The notes under the pieces were generated by a model. That model saw only the letters and a list, made by a program, of their open reading frames with translations. It did not search any database and had not been told where the DNA came from. Shown in pieces: positions 10,901-23,470 of a stretch of 64,000 nucleotides of DNA (its first letter is position 1; every line of letters starts with the position of its first letter). Origin of the DNA: Epiperipatus broadwayi (lineage: Eukaryota; Onychophora; Udeonychophora; Euonychophora; Peripatidae); NCBI GenBank assembly GCA_028023455.1, contig JAQFVV010012396.1, forward strand, positions 10,642,085 to 10,706,084, in the 5' to 3' direction. Both the position numbers and the translations under genes were made by a program.

Positions 10901-12660
10901 ATATTATTAAAACAGGGATTGAGATAAATCGGTCAAAAATGGTCTATCGTGTTAATGTACCTTGAATTTGGCGTCTCCAACTTTATAAGAGAAAATAATT
11001 TTGCAATTATCCTGTAATTTTTGAATGCATTATAAAGGTTATTAGATACTTCGTTAATGGCGATCATTTTTTCTCAGTAGATAAAACAGTTTTCAAATAC
11101 CAACAGTAGATCAAAGACTTTAAACTCCCCCCTCCCCCGCACTTATTATATAAGAGTAAGCTCGTCTTTTTTTTTTTAAAAAAAAAACAACCTCTTTTAT
11201 GCAATTATGATAGCTTTAAATAAGAAAAATTAGAATTTGTTAAAGCGATGATTAAATCTTAGCGCTCTACACCAACATACCTACACAACTGTACTATCGA
11301 AATTTGATTAATGATATTCGGATGACATTTTTTTAAAAAAATAAATAAATATCAGTAAATAACTACGATTTAATATTATAGATATAATCATGTTTCTTTT
11401 TTATATATATTGCAAGAAAATGTAATTAACAAAACGATGTTTCCGTTGTGGTTAAATGTCATATGTACTATGAAATTATTATTTGACGACAAATCAGTGT
11501 TTCGAGTATTGTGTACGAAAGCAATAAGTAATTAATGAATAATCGAAGAGTCTGCCATTGTAGAAGATATTCCCATTTTAACTCTTGCGCAATCCGCGCT
11601 GAAAATATTTTTAGCTGCAAAATCAGCAGACAGCTTTTAAGAGTTTACCGGTATTTGAAAATACGCTGATTTAATAAATAATTAAGACGAAAATATAAAA
11701 TTAATTAAATTAGTATACCTCTTTTCTTCATTTGATTTTTTAATTAAAAAAAATATGCAAAACAAACGAAAAAATGAAAAATAAAAGCGTTTTTATTTTT
11801 AGATTTTTTTTTTTGAAAGACCTTTAAAGATTGCCCTGCCCTCTAAAGGTAATAAGTACAACAATAAACGTATTAGTATTATTTTTTCTATCTTAACGTC
11901 TGGAGGATGCGAGTACGTAAATGCTATTTGTTTTTATCATATCTAGCTTTTGTATTCATATTAACGTAATTATATTTAATTGCATTACACTGTTTTTCTT
12001 TGCTGAAACTTACTCGCATTTATTTTTAGCATATAAGTGGTAATTAAATTATTGTAGTTTTACTGTTTTTTTATTTTTTATTTCTTGGCAAGAATACATA
12101 TTTAATTACTATTTATTTTATTAATGCACGTATTTACTTTTTTTAATTATTCATTATTTCAGTGATGTTTGTATTATACTGCGTGTTAAAAACATCTGGG
12201 GGAAATCATCGGAAGTAAAACGCGTTCTTCTAGTTTTTATAATCAGCATATCCATACCGTGAATTAATCAGTATTTACTACCTGCTAAAATATAGTAATT
12301 ATAGCTAATTGATAGGACATTTATTTTTATGTTAAGAAATTATAGTTTTTGCTTTTTTTTAAAAATTTATTTACAACACTCTTCAAAAATGTTCATATCC
12401 ACTTTTGTTTTCATTAATAGTATATAAAAAAGCATATTTGTAAATGAAATGAATTATCTCTTTGTAATTTAGCTTCTTTCGGTTCTCTGTACAAGCATTT
12501 CGATAGTAATTTCTGTAAATTCATATTGAAAACATTTTTTTAATACGGATTTTATGATAAATCGATGCAAATGTCATTGTAGTTAGCCGGAACATGGCGT
12601 AAAGCTTATATAGAAATTCCAATTCGTAGAGACCTAAGAAGAATAATAAAAATATTTCAA
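10900..12660. promoter_or_regulatory. CpG-retaining patch, candidate promoter region
   Basis: I count roughly fifty CG dinucleotides in about 1.75 kb of DNA whose G+C is still low, at or above expectation, whereas most of the window is CpG-poor. In genomes with germline methylation, patches that keep CpG are usually unmethylated promoters or first exons. A good splice donor (AAAG|GTAATAAG) lies at 11848/11849 on the plus strand. The next acceptor with known coding sequence downstream is at 23725, so this could be the 5' end of the ANK/SOCS-box gene. No TATA box or coding exon can be assigned with confidence. Confidence 0.3.
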
Positions 12661-12851
12661 TGAAATAATTTGATTGAAGGGGTGTGTGTGATTTTAATTC
12701 TATTTTAACACTATATGTTTTTTAAGTCTGTTTATTGAAATTTATTTTGATTAATTACTTCACTCAAAAATTAATTTTAGGTTGGCTGAAAAAAAAAACC
12801 GCTACGGTTCAAGATACGGCTACATAATTTATTGCAGTTCAAATTATATTT

Positions 12852-12973
12852 TATATTCTTTTTTTTATTTTTATATGTCATAGCATCGACCGGGAGGCGA
12901 GCCCACAACCGTCTGCAACCAACTACTTGCTTGCAAGGCGGCTGCGATGACCTCTCGGCTAACAACGCTTGAC
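12852..12973 (-). repeat. tRNA-derived SINE, family A, better-preserved copy
   Basis: On the minus strand: GTCAAGCGTTGTTAGCCGAG with a clear pol III A box (TTAGCCGAGAGG), an anticodon-like hairpin with CCTTGCAAG, a B-box-like GGGCTCGCCTCCC and acceptor-like ends GCGTTGT/TCGATGC, followed by TATGACATAT and an A-rich tail. CpGs survive here that are TG/CA in the 10-kb copy, so this copy looks younger. Confidence 0.75.
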
Positions 12974-13900
12974 GTTTTATTATTCTCTATGTAGGTACTG
13001 AATATAAATCTTTTGATACATGATAATCTGAAATCACTTGTTACTATTTAATAGTCATATATATATATATTTTAAAGTTCTCTACCAGAAGATAGAGTAA
13101 TAATTTTTCAATGGAATACTATGATTAAATCTTACCACTTGTCAAAACATTTTATCACTCAGAGTTTCAAACAGTCATTTATTCAAATGCTAACATTGCT
13201 TAAGCTTCGTAATGAAACACGAACTTAGTGGATTCGACTTAGTAAGATTATAGGTAGAATAATATATGTATACTTGTTTCCACTAATTGTTATTTTACAT
13301 AATATATGTAGATTCATTTATTGAATATTTTTATATAAATCAGGCCATACTAATTGTACGAAATTGGTTTTGAATTAATTAAATGTAATAATATTTAATG
13401 TACAAATTGTTTATTTTTTTTCATTCAAATTAACAGATGACTAAAGAATAGGGCAATTATTAATATGGAGGAAAGTAAATGAAATATGTGTTTTCTGAGA
13501 CTGGGCTCATTAATCCAGTTTACATTCTAGATTTTAAAGCCTTTAGATTTAAAATCTATTGTTAAAATTAATATAAGTGAAAGCACTGAAGCACTATAAT
13601 ATTAGCTTATTATGAAAATGAGTATATCATTTTATATATATCTTTCAAAGGACATTATTATATGCCACTTTAGTTACTCTTATAGATTTGTCAACATGCC
13701 ATTGAGCAATACAGAGCAGAGTGATAGCAGTTGATATAATAAACAGAGAGCAAGTAAAACTTCCAGAAAAAAGAAATACAATATGATATAACTGAACATT
13801 TTTTACATTGGAATAATAGTCATGTGGTTCACAAGTTTTACATTAATTTACACAGAAAACTGAAATTGCTTGTTGTAATTGTTATATATTATTTTTCATG
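12974..13900. other. AT-rich DNA, nothing recognised
   Basis: No supportable features apart from AT tracts. Confidence 0.5.
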
Positions 13901-15960
13901 ATTTATAACAGTTCAGAGATTATTGTATCTTGTTAAAGGCTTGAGCTTATGCACATTAAGGACCATGTATTTGGCTTGTTCAATGATTTTTTTTTTATCT
14001 CTTTGATATATTGTTTTGATTTTATCAGTTAAAGTATTTGGATGTCTTCTACAATTATTGTTATATACAAATGTACATTTCTTACACCATAGGGAAAAAA
14101 GGATGGATGCATTGTCATGAAAATGGGTTAATACTTTTTCGCAAGTGACCCTATAAGGTTATTGATGTTTTCATTTTTGTTGTTGAAGATTATAAAGATC
14201 ATCATTCTGATTTTGTCAAGATCTGGGCATTCAGAAAAAAATATGTGGTTGTGTTTAAATCTCTTTGTGACAAAGAGTACGCACAGCATCACAATTGTGT
14301 TCTCTTTTAAATCTGTAGAATGGTAGTGTAGGCAGTGATTCAAAGTTTAATTTTATTAAGAAATCTAAATAGTTTAGTTCTAATGACCAGAATTTACATT
14401 TGTGACATAGTTGTTTGTTGATAATGTTTAATATGGGGTTTACTTCATAATGGTGAGAATGGATGGACCAATGAGTACACTTTCCAATATTTATATTTAT
14501 TTGAAAGGTGGAGGGGAGTTTTGAATAGATAATAAAGGGTTTAAAAGATATTTCCAATATTTTGGGATTGGGGATAGATGTAATTTTATAGATGATTTTT
14601 AGATTCTGAAACTCTTAGCACATAATGAGATTATGTTGTGTTTTTGTATTCTGAATGGGTATGTATTATATAGTTCTAGTCGATTGTGAGAAATATGGTT
14701 TTGTAAACATTTATTTGAGATGGCTGCTGTACATTTATTCCACAAAAGTTTTCTGCATGTTGAATAAATGTGGTTAGTAAAAGCTTTGATGTAGAGCATG
14801 CAATTCTTGTCATGATTAGAACATTAAATAGGAATGCTTTTGTGCAATGCGACAGGGATCATTTCTCAAGTAATCTAACAATGCTTTCTATTTTCTTTTT
14901 TTTATGTTTTTGCTGGATTTTTGCCAGAATTGCAATGTTTCTTGATGAAAAAAAAAACAGAAAAGGATTAAGCATCTCGTTAAAGTGATCTTTAAGGCAC
15001 ATTCTGGTGTATACTTGCTATACACATTATTTTTTCATATTAAAGACAAGTATATATTTATTGGTATATTCTAAAAGTATTTGAAATAGCTGTGGTATTT
15101 ATTTTTTGGATTGTAAAAATACTGAGATATTATCCATAAAGGCTATGCTTGAAATGTTGATATCAAAGCTAGGAAGATATATTCCTGATAGTTTTTTTCT
15201 ATAGCTTTAAATAATAGATTAATATATGTGTTGAACAGCAGTGCAGTTACAAGGGATTCCTGAGGGATTGAGAAATGAGATATAATCAGAGGTGAAGTTT
15301 TGTCATTTAGGGTTACATATATTTTCCTATTTAGTAAAAGATTTTGAAGGATGTTTATCAAAGATTTGGGATTAGGGGTGTTGGCAAGTAGTTTGATTAA
15401 TATATCAATTGAGATTTTATAAAATGCAGATTTCATGTCTAAAATAATTATAATCAGACTGTATTTTTTGTTGCACCTTATATAATCTATGGTTATTTTA
15501 AATATAAAATTTGCTTGATTAGTTGGTGAGCCTTTTTTTTAAAAAAGTTGTGATTCTATTTTATTTTTGATGACTGATTCCAGCACCTTGATTTCTAATG
15601 GACACATGGATGTTGGGTTTTGTATTCTATGTACTTTTTGTTAAAAAGTTTGCTAAGTTTGAAAGATATTGGAAGTTAAAATGGTTTAGATAAACAAATA
15701 CAAATCTTGGTATTCTATGTATTCCAGGAAGACATGTATCTGGTATTTCATTTAGTTTTTGCTGGAATTCTTTTAGTGAGAAAACAGTCCCTTTCTTTTA
15801 TACTTCAAGGAAGTGGAGGTGGGAATCAAATTTTTTTTCTCTAAAATAGATTGATTGATTCTAGATGTACTCATTACAAACTATTTTATCTAGAATTTTG
15901 AAGGCAAATCAGGACTTGAATTAGAGGGAGATGCCACAATGTCCATCTAATATATTGCCT
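13900..15960 (-). pseudogene. Non-LTR retrotransposon, RT and C-terminal zinc-knuckle region, decayed
   Basis: Reading the minus strand from about 15960 down, frames broken by stops and indels give RT motifs. They include VLESVIKNKIES (fingers), then at 15440-15143 MKSAFYKISIDILIKLL (RT motif A region, normally DxxxAFD), SFIPQES-like and LLFNTYINLL (motif B/C region, normally IPQGSxxSPLLFNIYIN). Further down, 14799-14599 and 14557-14128 give a C-terminal domain ending CDAVRTLCHKEI ... HIFFSECPDL, the CxxC-H-C knuckle found at the end of many LINE proteins. The catalytic aspartates are not intact and at least four frameshifts are needed. I see no endonuclease domain upstream. The clade is uncertain. 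Confidence 0.75.
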
Positions 15961-16210
15961 AGACTACACGTGAAGTTGGTTTAAGAATATTCTCTTTTTC
16001 TTAATCACTAATATTCCCTAAGAGACATGTAAATTTGTAGATCATTTTAAAACTGATAATTTGGGCCAATCATTATGTTGAAGGAATAAGGGTAGTTTTT
16101 TGTAGATGATTTTATATATAATAGAAAAATTTTGAATGATAAACTATAATAATGCAAAGTTCATAGGATTTCATTAACCATTTCAAAATCTTAAACATTA
16201 CTAATTAGTT

Positions 16211-16400
16211 ATTCTACATGAATTAACTATGATAAACAGAGCAGCCAAAATGCAAAAACATTAATTATAAACAACAATTTGCTAAGCGCTTTCGGTACTG
16301 TATACCAGAATCATGCCGAAAACGCTTGGCAAATTGTTGTTTATAATTAATGTTTTTGCATTTTGGCCGTTCTGTTTATCACATTATTCGTGTAGAATAA
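16211..16400. repeat. Fold-back element with truncated hammerhead-like core
   Basis: Arms 16211-16295 and about 16315-16400 are near-perfect complements (for example ATTAATTATAAACAACAATT). Both arms begin at the centre with a GAAA-type box: ACCGAAAGCGCTT on the minus strand and GCCGAAAACGCTT on the plus strand. The spacer reads, on the minus strand, ATGATTCTGGTATACAGTACC, which looks like a CUGAUGA box missing its first bases plus stem II GGTA/TACC. Confidence 0.65.
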
Positions 16401-16410
16401 TTTTCATTAT

Positions 16411-18049
16411 CTGACAGAGTTTTTATATTATTTATTACTAATTAGTTATAAATTATTTATATTAAGCAGATTTTATTTGCTTTAATTTTAAAGTATAAAA
16501 AGATGAAAAATACACAGTTATTAAATGTGATGCTCTTTATAATTAATAAGTATGCATAATTATATTCTGGATAGAAAGAAATTACTATAAATTTCATTTT
16601 TTTAAATATAAATATTCCTATCAGTATATATTTATTTGTAAAGAAGGTGCTATTTATTTTATGAAATTCATAATTAATAAGTCTTGACCTTAAGAAACAC
16701 TTCAATAAATTTAAATTTGAACTTGCAAATCATTTTACAATATTAACAAACTTTGAAAATTGTTAAGATTTGACAGAGATTAATAAGAAGGTAGAGGATT
16801 GTAACGCAGACATATGTCACATAAAAAAACACCAAAACAAAACAGCAAATTATCAGTAAAATTTTAATTGAGACAAGACAAAGGGTGAAGAAAAGAAGGA
16901 ATATGAAAATATTTTTAAATGATCCATTGAAAAGAATTAGGTATCTGGTATTTTGTAAAATGATATAAAAAAGAATTAATGATGTAATAAACTATAATTT
17001 TGAAATTGATCAAAAAAACTATAGAAGAGAATAAAAGTCTCAACAATATAAACGATATTTTAATTTTAGAGTGTTGCTGAAGGTCAAGGACCATCAATTG
17101 TTAATGTTTTTTTAATAGTTTTCATCTCTCTAGATTTGCATTGATATGTATTTTATATCTCACTGATCAAAAATTACGTTCTGAGTTCAATCTATTAAAG
17201 AACATTATAATTTTCCTTATTAAACAAAATATAATCCAAATCTTTCGTTCCTTCATTTGGTTGCTTTCATGTCTATTTTTTTTTTGAGCATTTTTCTCAA
17301 AGAATTTATAATATAAAGTTTCTTTTTCTGAAAATTCTACAAGTTTGTCTCCTCTGCCATTTCTGTCACTATAACCAAATTTGCTGACAGAATTATCATC
17401 TTTTAACCATTTTTCTATTCTAGCATTATAGCCTCTAAGTTAGTTTTAGAATGTTGTTTGATATGATCAAGATCATTTTATACGTCTATATAAAAATCCT
17501 CTTTTTTTCAGTAGAATCAAAATCTGTTGCACATATCCTTGAGATATCTGCATTTAATATTTTCCATTAAGTTAGATAATTTAATCATGTTACTATGTCT
17601 GATATGCCATTGATCTCAACACTATTGCTCTACTTTTTATTTAGAACGAAACTTACTCCATTTGCATTTTCAATATTTATGCTTTTGTGGTATAGAATAT
17701 GTCCACTTTTCAATCAAATGTCTCTTCAGCTATTAACTTCACAAAATTCAATAATACTCCATTTAATATTAGATAGTTCATTTCCCAATTCACATAACCT
17801 TCCTTCCCTTTAAAGTGATCTGCAGTTCTAATTAATGAAATAAAAAGTGATTAGTATGAATAAGGATTAAAATATCGTATATCTTATGTTCACAGTGATC
17901 TAATTAAGATTACTTAAGTACTCTTGCTCATTATAATGTTGTGAACTATAATTCTGAAATATATTGAATACATAAATAGTTATGAAATAACCATATTTAA
18001 TTTAATTGGTGAGGTTATGTGAAATGAAATTGATTAAGTTATGTCTGAC
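16411..18049. other. AT-rich DNA, nothing recognised
   Basis: Only chance open frames are present, such as 16457-16705, 16915-17097 and 17595-17813. Confidence 0.5.
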
Positions 18050-18490
18050 AAAAATATACATCTATTTAAATGGATACTGTCCTATATATGATGTGTCAGA
18101 GTGACTTGAGGTCAACATGGACATGACAACAATATTGTCATCAGCATGGAATTTGGGCATTCATCAGATTTTTAATGGTATGGATGGCTGAAGAGTCGGA
18201 GGTTGGAGTATATTGAAGCCTGTCCATTAAAGTATAAAGATTTGCTATCTTAATATAAACTGAGCACTGATTATATATATATGTGTGTGTGTGTAAGAGA
18301 TGATAATCTGTTCCAACTGATGAGCACTGGTTCAGCACAAAATATGTATATTGGTGATTATTTATCTTTTCTACATGTGTGTGGTCATGTGTATCAGTAG
18401 TATGAGATAATGTGGATAGTTGAAGATTGCTTAAAAGTCTGAGTTCAAATCCCCCACATTTAAAAATATGTAATATAAATAAAATGTCCA
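18050..18490 (+). repeat. Hammerhead (retrozyme-like) repeat, long copy
   Basis: This copy includes the 5' segment seen only in the longer elements (AAATGGATACTGTCCT, GAGGTCAACATGGACATGAC, TCATCAGCATGGA) followed by the common 3' segment with hammerhead core. Its tail keeps the best tRNA box-B match of the family, GAGTTCAAATCCCCCACA at about 18441-18458. The minus-strand open frame 18491-18141 is an artefact of the repeat. Confidence 0.85.
18280..18385 (+). ncRNA. Type I hammerhead ribozyme relic
   Basis: CUGAUGA is intact at 18317-18323. The stem II hairpin is GCACUG-GUU-CAGCAC. The GAAA box is changed to CAAAA (G12 to A), and stem III plus UUGGU (18351-18355) are conserved. The G12 change predicts an inactive ribozyme. 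CACAAAA here against CATGAAA in other copies are the two deamination products expected from an ancestral CACGAAA. Confidence 0.7.
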
Positions 18491-18554
18491 TTAATTAGAG
18501 AAAAATTGTAATCATAATAAAAATAATAAAATATAACGATAATAAACCATTATA

Positions 18555-19170
18555 AACAGTCTTTCAATCTGCAGAAGTACTTTTGGCTAATTTCTTAAAC
18601 CTGCCTCAACTTCCATTAAATTAAAAAAAACAACAACTTATTAATATGTAAAAGATAATACATTAATAATTGTAAATTTCATGAAATAAATAACTTCTTT
18701 TATATAGATGCACTAACACTGCAGCTGATAAAAAAGAAAGTTATTGTAATTCCATATATTTAGAATATCATTCTATGTGTGCCCATTAGTTATAAAGAAT
18801 ATCATATTACTTGAATATGTATTTCATTTTTTACACTTTAAAATAAGTTAAATAAAATATGCCAAACATAAGTAAGATTTAAATCTATTCTGCTTGTGGT
18901 TATTGATATTTAAGAGATTGACATAGTGGATAAAAGGTTTTTTTTTTTTCAAAAGCTGGTCTTATGAACTTTGTGATGCCATAGTTTATGTGCACTTCAT
19001 ATGTCATATTTTTATATGTTAAGGAAGGGGAATAGGACACACACACACACATATATATATTGTAATAAATAAATAAAAGTGAATATAACAGTAGTAATAT
19101 ATATATATAAAAGCAAACCACAGAAGTACTTTCAGTTAATTTCTTTACCTTCTTCAACTGTCATTTAAAC
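18555..19170 (+). repeat. Pair of short direct repeats
   Basis: About 60 bp around CAGAAGTACTTT and TAATTTCTT ... CCT occurs at 18572-18615 and again at 19120-19165, about 550 bp apart. The sequence between is AT-rich and otherwise unremarkable. The family is unidentified. Confidence 0.4.
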
Positions 19171-19199
19171 ATCATCATGATCAAAGATGTTATGCTGGA

Positions 19200-22100
19200 G
19201 GCAGTTATAAAAAGAATATGTGTGCTATGGTTATACATAGAGATGACAATAAAATAGAGGAAAAAATGTAAGAATAAAAAACTATATAGATGATGTTCAA
19301 AGAAAATTAATTTCATAAATAGACAGGAATAGAGATATGAATAAGTGAAGGGTTGAAGGAAGTTTTTATCAAAGAAAAATTACATGCATTAGCAGTAGCA
19401 AAGACATATTTGAGAGATAAAGAAGAATCATATTTTTAAAAATGTCAATGAAAGAAAATAAATAGATTTGAAGATAATAAGAAAGGAAGTGGATATAGGA
19501 GTTATTATTAAAAAGTTATTTAAAAAAATATATAAACAGTATATGTGAGTTAGACTGAAATTAGGTATAGAGAAATAGATATACTGGAAAAATGGTAAAG
19601 TATGAAGGAATGAAATGAAAGTATTTAAGGATCTTTGTATAGGGACATTGATGAATTTAAAAGGGAAAATTATAAAATATTAGTAGTATATAATGCATAT
19701 GGGCATATTAATGAAATTGTTGGAGTAAAGAATATAATAAGGCATTATTAAAAAAAAGTGAGAGAAGAAAAATACAAATTAGAAATCTAACATATTTAAT
19801 AGAGAATTTATTATGATTGAGGTACAATTTGAAGTTATTACTGAATATATATGGGGAGTTAAATAAGGACAGGGAAGATAAAAAGAATTCAAGTATTTGA
19901 TAAAGAAGAACAAGTATGTTGTACTGATGATAATTTTATGTTGATGCAATTAGGATTAAATGAAAAATAAGGTACAGAATTATTATAGGATTGATGAGAA
20001 TGAATGAAAAATAAGGATGAGTACAAATTGAACAAGTTTAAAATGAGGAATTTCAAACTTATAGGAGTGAATTGATAGTGTGAAGAATTTTGCAAGAAAT
20101 CATTCAGTTAGAAATAATAAAATTAATTTAAAAAATGGCATATTTCAGAAAGTGAAAAAAGAAAAAGAACTTTCAAAATATGAGGCTAATAAAAAAAATA
20201 AATGGGAGAACAGATGATAATGCTTATATGGAAAAAAAAAAAAAAACCCTAACTAGTATAAAATTAAGAAATAAAGTGAAATTAATAAGAAGTTAATTGA
20301 AAAATTGTTTAGATAGATATCTATAAAAAAAATATTAAACTATTAAATGCAGAGAAGGGAGAATATGGGGATAAGAAAGAAACTGAAAATAATATTCAGT
20401 AAGTTTATCATTAAGATCTTAGGTGAAAGGGAATTGCCAAGTAAATTAGAGATTTTAATTCATGAGAAGTTGGATGTTATAATTTAGAATTGAATAAAAC
20501 AATAAATAAATAAAAATGCAAAAAATTAGTAAGTGTGGCAGCTAAAATCTAGGAAGCTTTAATAAAATTATAGTTGATAATGACATTTCAGAGGAAGTGA
20601 ATGAAAATTATTATATAAAGAAAAAGAAAAAGGTTTTACATTGTTTTATAGTTGGCTTAATCGCTAATACTATTAAATAATAATTTTTATAATTTATAGA
20701 ATATTTGCATGTATACTAATGGATAGGATTAAGATTTGGATGGAAACAGTAATGTATTTATCAGGAAGCAAATCAAGACTATGAGCATGGACTGTTGACC
20801 ATGAAAGATTCTTTGATTATCAATATATAAAAGTATGGCATAAGGGCCCAAAAATTCTAGTTATTCCACTGATTGAAGAGTATAAAATTTTGGGGCAAGA
20901 TTTTAGAATAGACTTCATTCTGAAAATGTATAAAAAGTAATTCCATGCAATTCAGTTGATTTAAATGCAAATAGGGCATTATTAAAAAAAAAAAAAGTGA
21001 GAGAAAAAAAATACAAATTGAAAAAATAAACCATCAAATTTTGCATTTTTAGATATAGAAAAAAGTTATGACAGGATAGATAGAAATGGATTTTCTAAGA
21101 ATTTTGATAATATAGGAATAGATTTGGAGTTGTTAAAAAGTAATTGAAAGTATTTACAAATATAATTTTTTATAAATATCAGTTGGGAGATATATTCCTG
21201 CTGGAATCTAAGTATGATATCAGGTTAAAACATTTTAAATATTTATTTTGTTTTTAAGAGAATTGGAAGTTGATATAGAAAGGTAGGAATGGGTATTAAT
21301 ATAATGGGAATTAGAATATATAATATGATTGCTCTTTTTCTTTGCAGATACTATGGTGTTTTTTGCTAATCGTGTAAAGACATGGAGTGATATTAGATAA
21401 GTGTAGAGAGATAGTTTAAATTTATTGAGGAAAAATCTAAGATATTAGAAGTTAATGGGAAGGTAAAATTAAAGAATAAAAAATTGAATATATTTAAAAC
21501 TTAAAAATTGAAAGAATATAGATATTAAGTGCCGTATTACTATGTAAATGGGAAAAAAAATTACATGAGCTGACACAAAACGTTGAATGGAATTGATTAA
21601 AATTCTATCATATAAATAAACATTAAGTATATAGAAGTGAAAGTATCTGTTTTAACATTTGGAAATGAGATGATTTATATTGGACAAGGAACTTAGAAAC
21701 TTTTAGATAGAATCAGTGGAATTTAGCTTTTTAGCAAGGAAATTAAAAATGATTGAAAAGGTATAATATACGAATGAAAATATATTAGTAAAAATAATAT
21801 TTAATTAAATCATTAAATTATGTGGAGAGGTCAACCAATATGATGATCTAGAAAGATATTAAAATATGCAAAATTAATTAAAAGTTTATTTCTATGCCTT
21901 GGTATAAGAAATGGAATAAATTTGTAGAAAATATATTTCAGATGTGTAATTATGAGGAGTGAGAAAAGAGAACAGATAATTTGCTTAGAAAAAAAAAAGC
22001 AGAATTATAGAAAATGAATAGAAAGATAGTCCAAAATTATATAGGAATAAAAAATGTATAGGATATAAAAAGACGTGTAATACACTAGAGCAGTCTTTTT

Positions 22101-23000
22101 ACATTTGCAACCCCCATACTCAGAGTGAAATTTTACGTGATCCATTGTGTATTGCTACGATTCTATTCTTATAAGCATATAAAGATAATAATAATAAAAG
22201 TCATTTTACTACATACAAATATATATCTTTATATTATATATCAATACACATAATTTAATACAAGATCTTTGAAAAACTGCAATAGACAAAGAATGTATAA
22301 TAATACATAGTCCTTAGTAGATGCGTTGATTTGTAACAATTACAATTCTTTTAGCCTGTTTTAGAAAATGTGTACTTATAAGAATATAGCATCATGTATC
22401 AACATTAGGATACTAGCATGAAAAACAAAACTCTGAGAGGAAATGAGAGAAGTGAGAGCATTATAAGCAAAGTGCTGTTATGATATGCTGTTTATATAAA
22501 GTGGATTGGAATATAAAAAAGGAAGTGTTTAAACACAAAAGTGATCTGACACACAATAATGAATTGAGCAGTTTTCAGGTATTTTTTAATAGTATTTAGG
22601 TTTTTGTTTTTTAAATTAAAAATTTATTATCCAATATGAGAACTTCTCAAAATGTTCACAATCCCCAACAACTCTTCTGTGATTCCTTGAAGGATCACAA
22701 TCCATAGATTATGCATCCCTGCACTAGAGGGAGCACATTCTTTGGTGCAAAGGGATTCATGAAAAATTACACGAAAAATATAAAAAAATAAAAAATGAAG
22801 AGAATGAAAGAGGTAAAGGTTTTCTGATTTTTTGCTTTAGTATAAGGTTTTGCAATAAAAATGGGGAATATGAAAATAGAGTATTGAAATTAATAAAGGA
22901 GATTTAAAAAATAATATAGAAGAAAAAGAAGTGCATCAATGATTAAAGAATGATTGTGGTGGTAGATTGAAAAGGGTTAAGTAATAGGTATTGGAAGTAG
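19200..23000 (+). pseudogene. Second non-LTR retrotransposon remnant (endonuclease to RT)
   Basis: Translations in shifting plus-strand frames give endonuclease-like text at about 19560-19760. An RT core follows at about 21043-21480: FLDIEKSYDRIDRNGFSK (motif A, DxxxxYD), a GINIMGIRI region, then CRYYGVFC where the YADD box would be, and EEKSKILEVNGK after it. A thumb and C-terminal region (GNEMIYIGQGT, SRKILKYAKLIKSL) follows. There are dozens of stops and indels. The catalytic YADD box is destroyed. It is interrupted by the hAT-like insertion at 22091-22721. Confidence 0.65.
22091..22721. mobile_element. hAT-like non-autonomous DNA transposon with 8-bp target duplication
   Basis: The segment begins CAGTCTTTTTACATTTGC and ends ATTATGCATCCCTG. 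It is flanked on both sides by the identical octamer CACTAGAG (22083-22090 and 22722-22729). An 8-bp duplication and CAG...CTG ends are hallmarks of the hAT superfamily. The right end read inward (CAGGGATGCATAATCTATGG, then GTGATCC and GGAATCAC) follows the common hAT terminal pattern. It is 631 bp long with no transposase. It sits inside the older retrotransposon remnant, so it inserted later. Confidence 0.8.
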
Positions 23001-23425
23001 ATAAGTATTTTGTATTGTGTAATAGTTTTAAAGAGTGGGTGTGTGAGTTTCTGGTCATATGGGTTGTATACAGGGACTTCTGATTTCATTTAAGGAGAAA
23101 AACATTTTATATTATATCACGTTATGGCTCTGCAGTTTATTAATTACATAATTGATTATTTTATTTGAATTAATACATAGAATATTATAATTATTTACAA
23201 AACAGAAATATTGAAGTATTAAAAATGAATAGGAAAAATTAAATAATTTAAATTTCTATGAAGTAAGTTAAGTGGCTTACAAAATGAAAAGTTACTTGAG
23301 TGAGAATTAATTGTTTGGGAGATAAATAATATTACCATAATTGCATAAATTGTTGGTATTAAAAAAGTTCATAAATCAAGAAAGATCAAATATTGGTCAA
23401 ATAAAGATTTGACACACAAAATTTT
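23001..23425. other. AT-rich DNA upstream of the ANK/SOCS gene
   Basis: No further feature is recognised. It presumably belongs to the intron that ends at 23725. Confidence 0.45.
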
Positions 23426-23428
23426 TTT

Positions 23429-23470
23429 TGGGGGGAGGGGGGTTGGTGGTGGTTTTTTTTTGGGGGGGGG
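23429..23470 (+). other. G-run cluster with quadruplex potential
   Basis: Poly-T is followed by two G6 runs separated by A, then GG units, then nine T and nine G. The guanine runs could form a G-quadruplex on the plus strand. It lies about 255 bp before the coding exon, probably inside the upstream intron. Confidence 0.6.
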
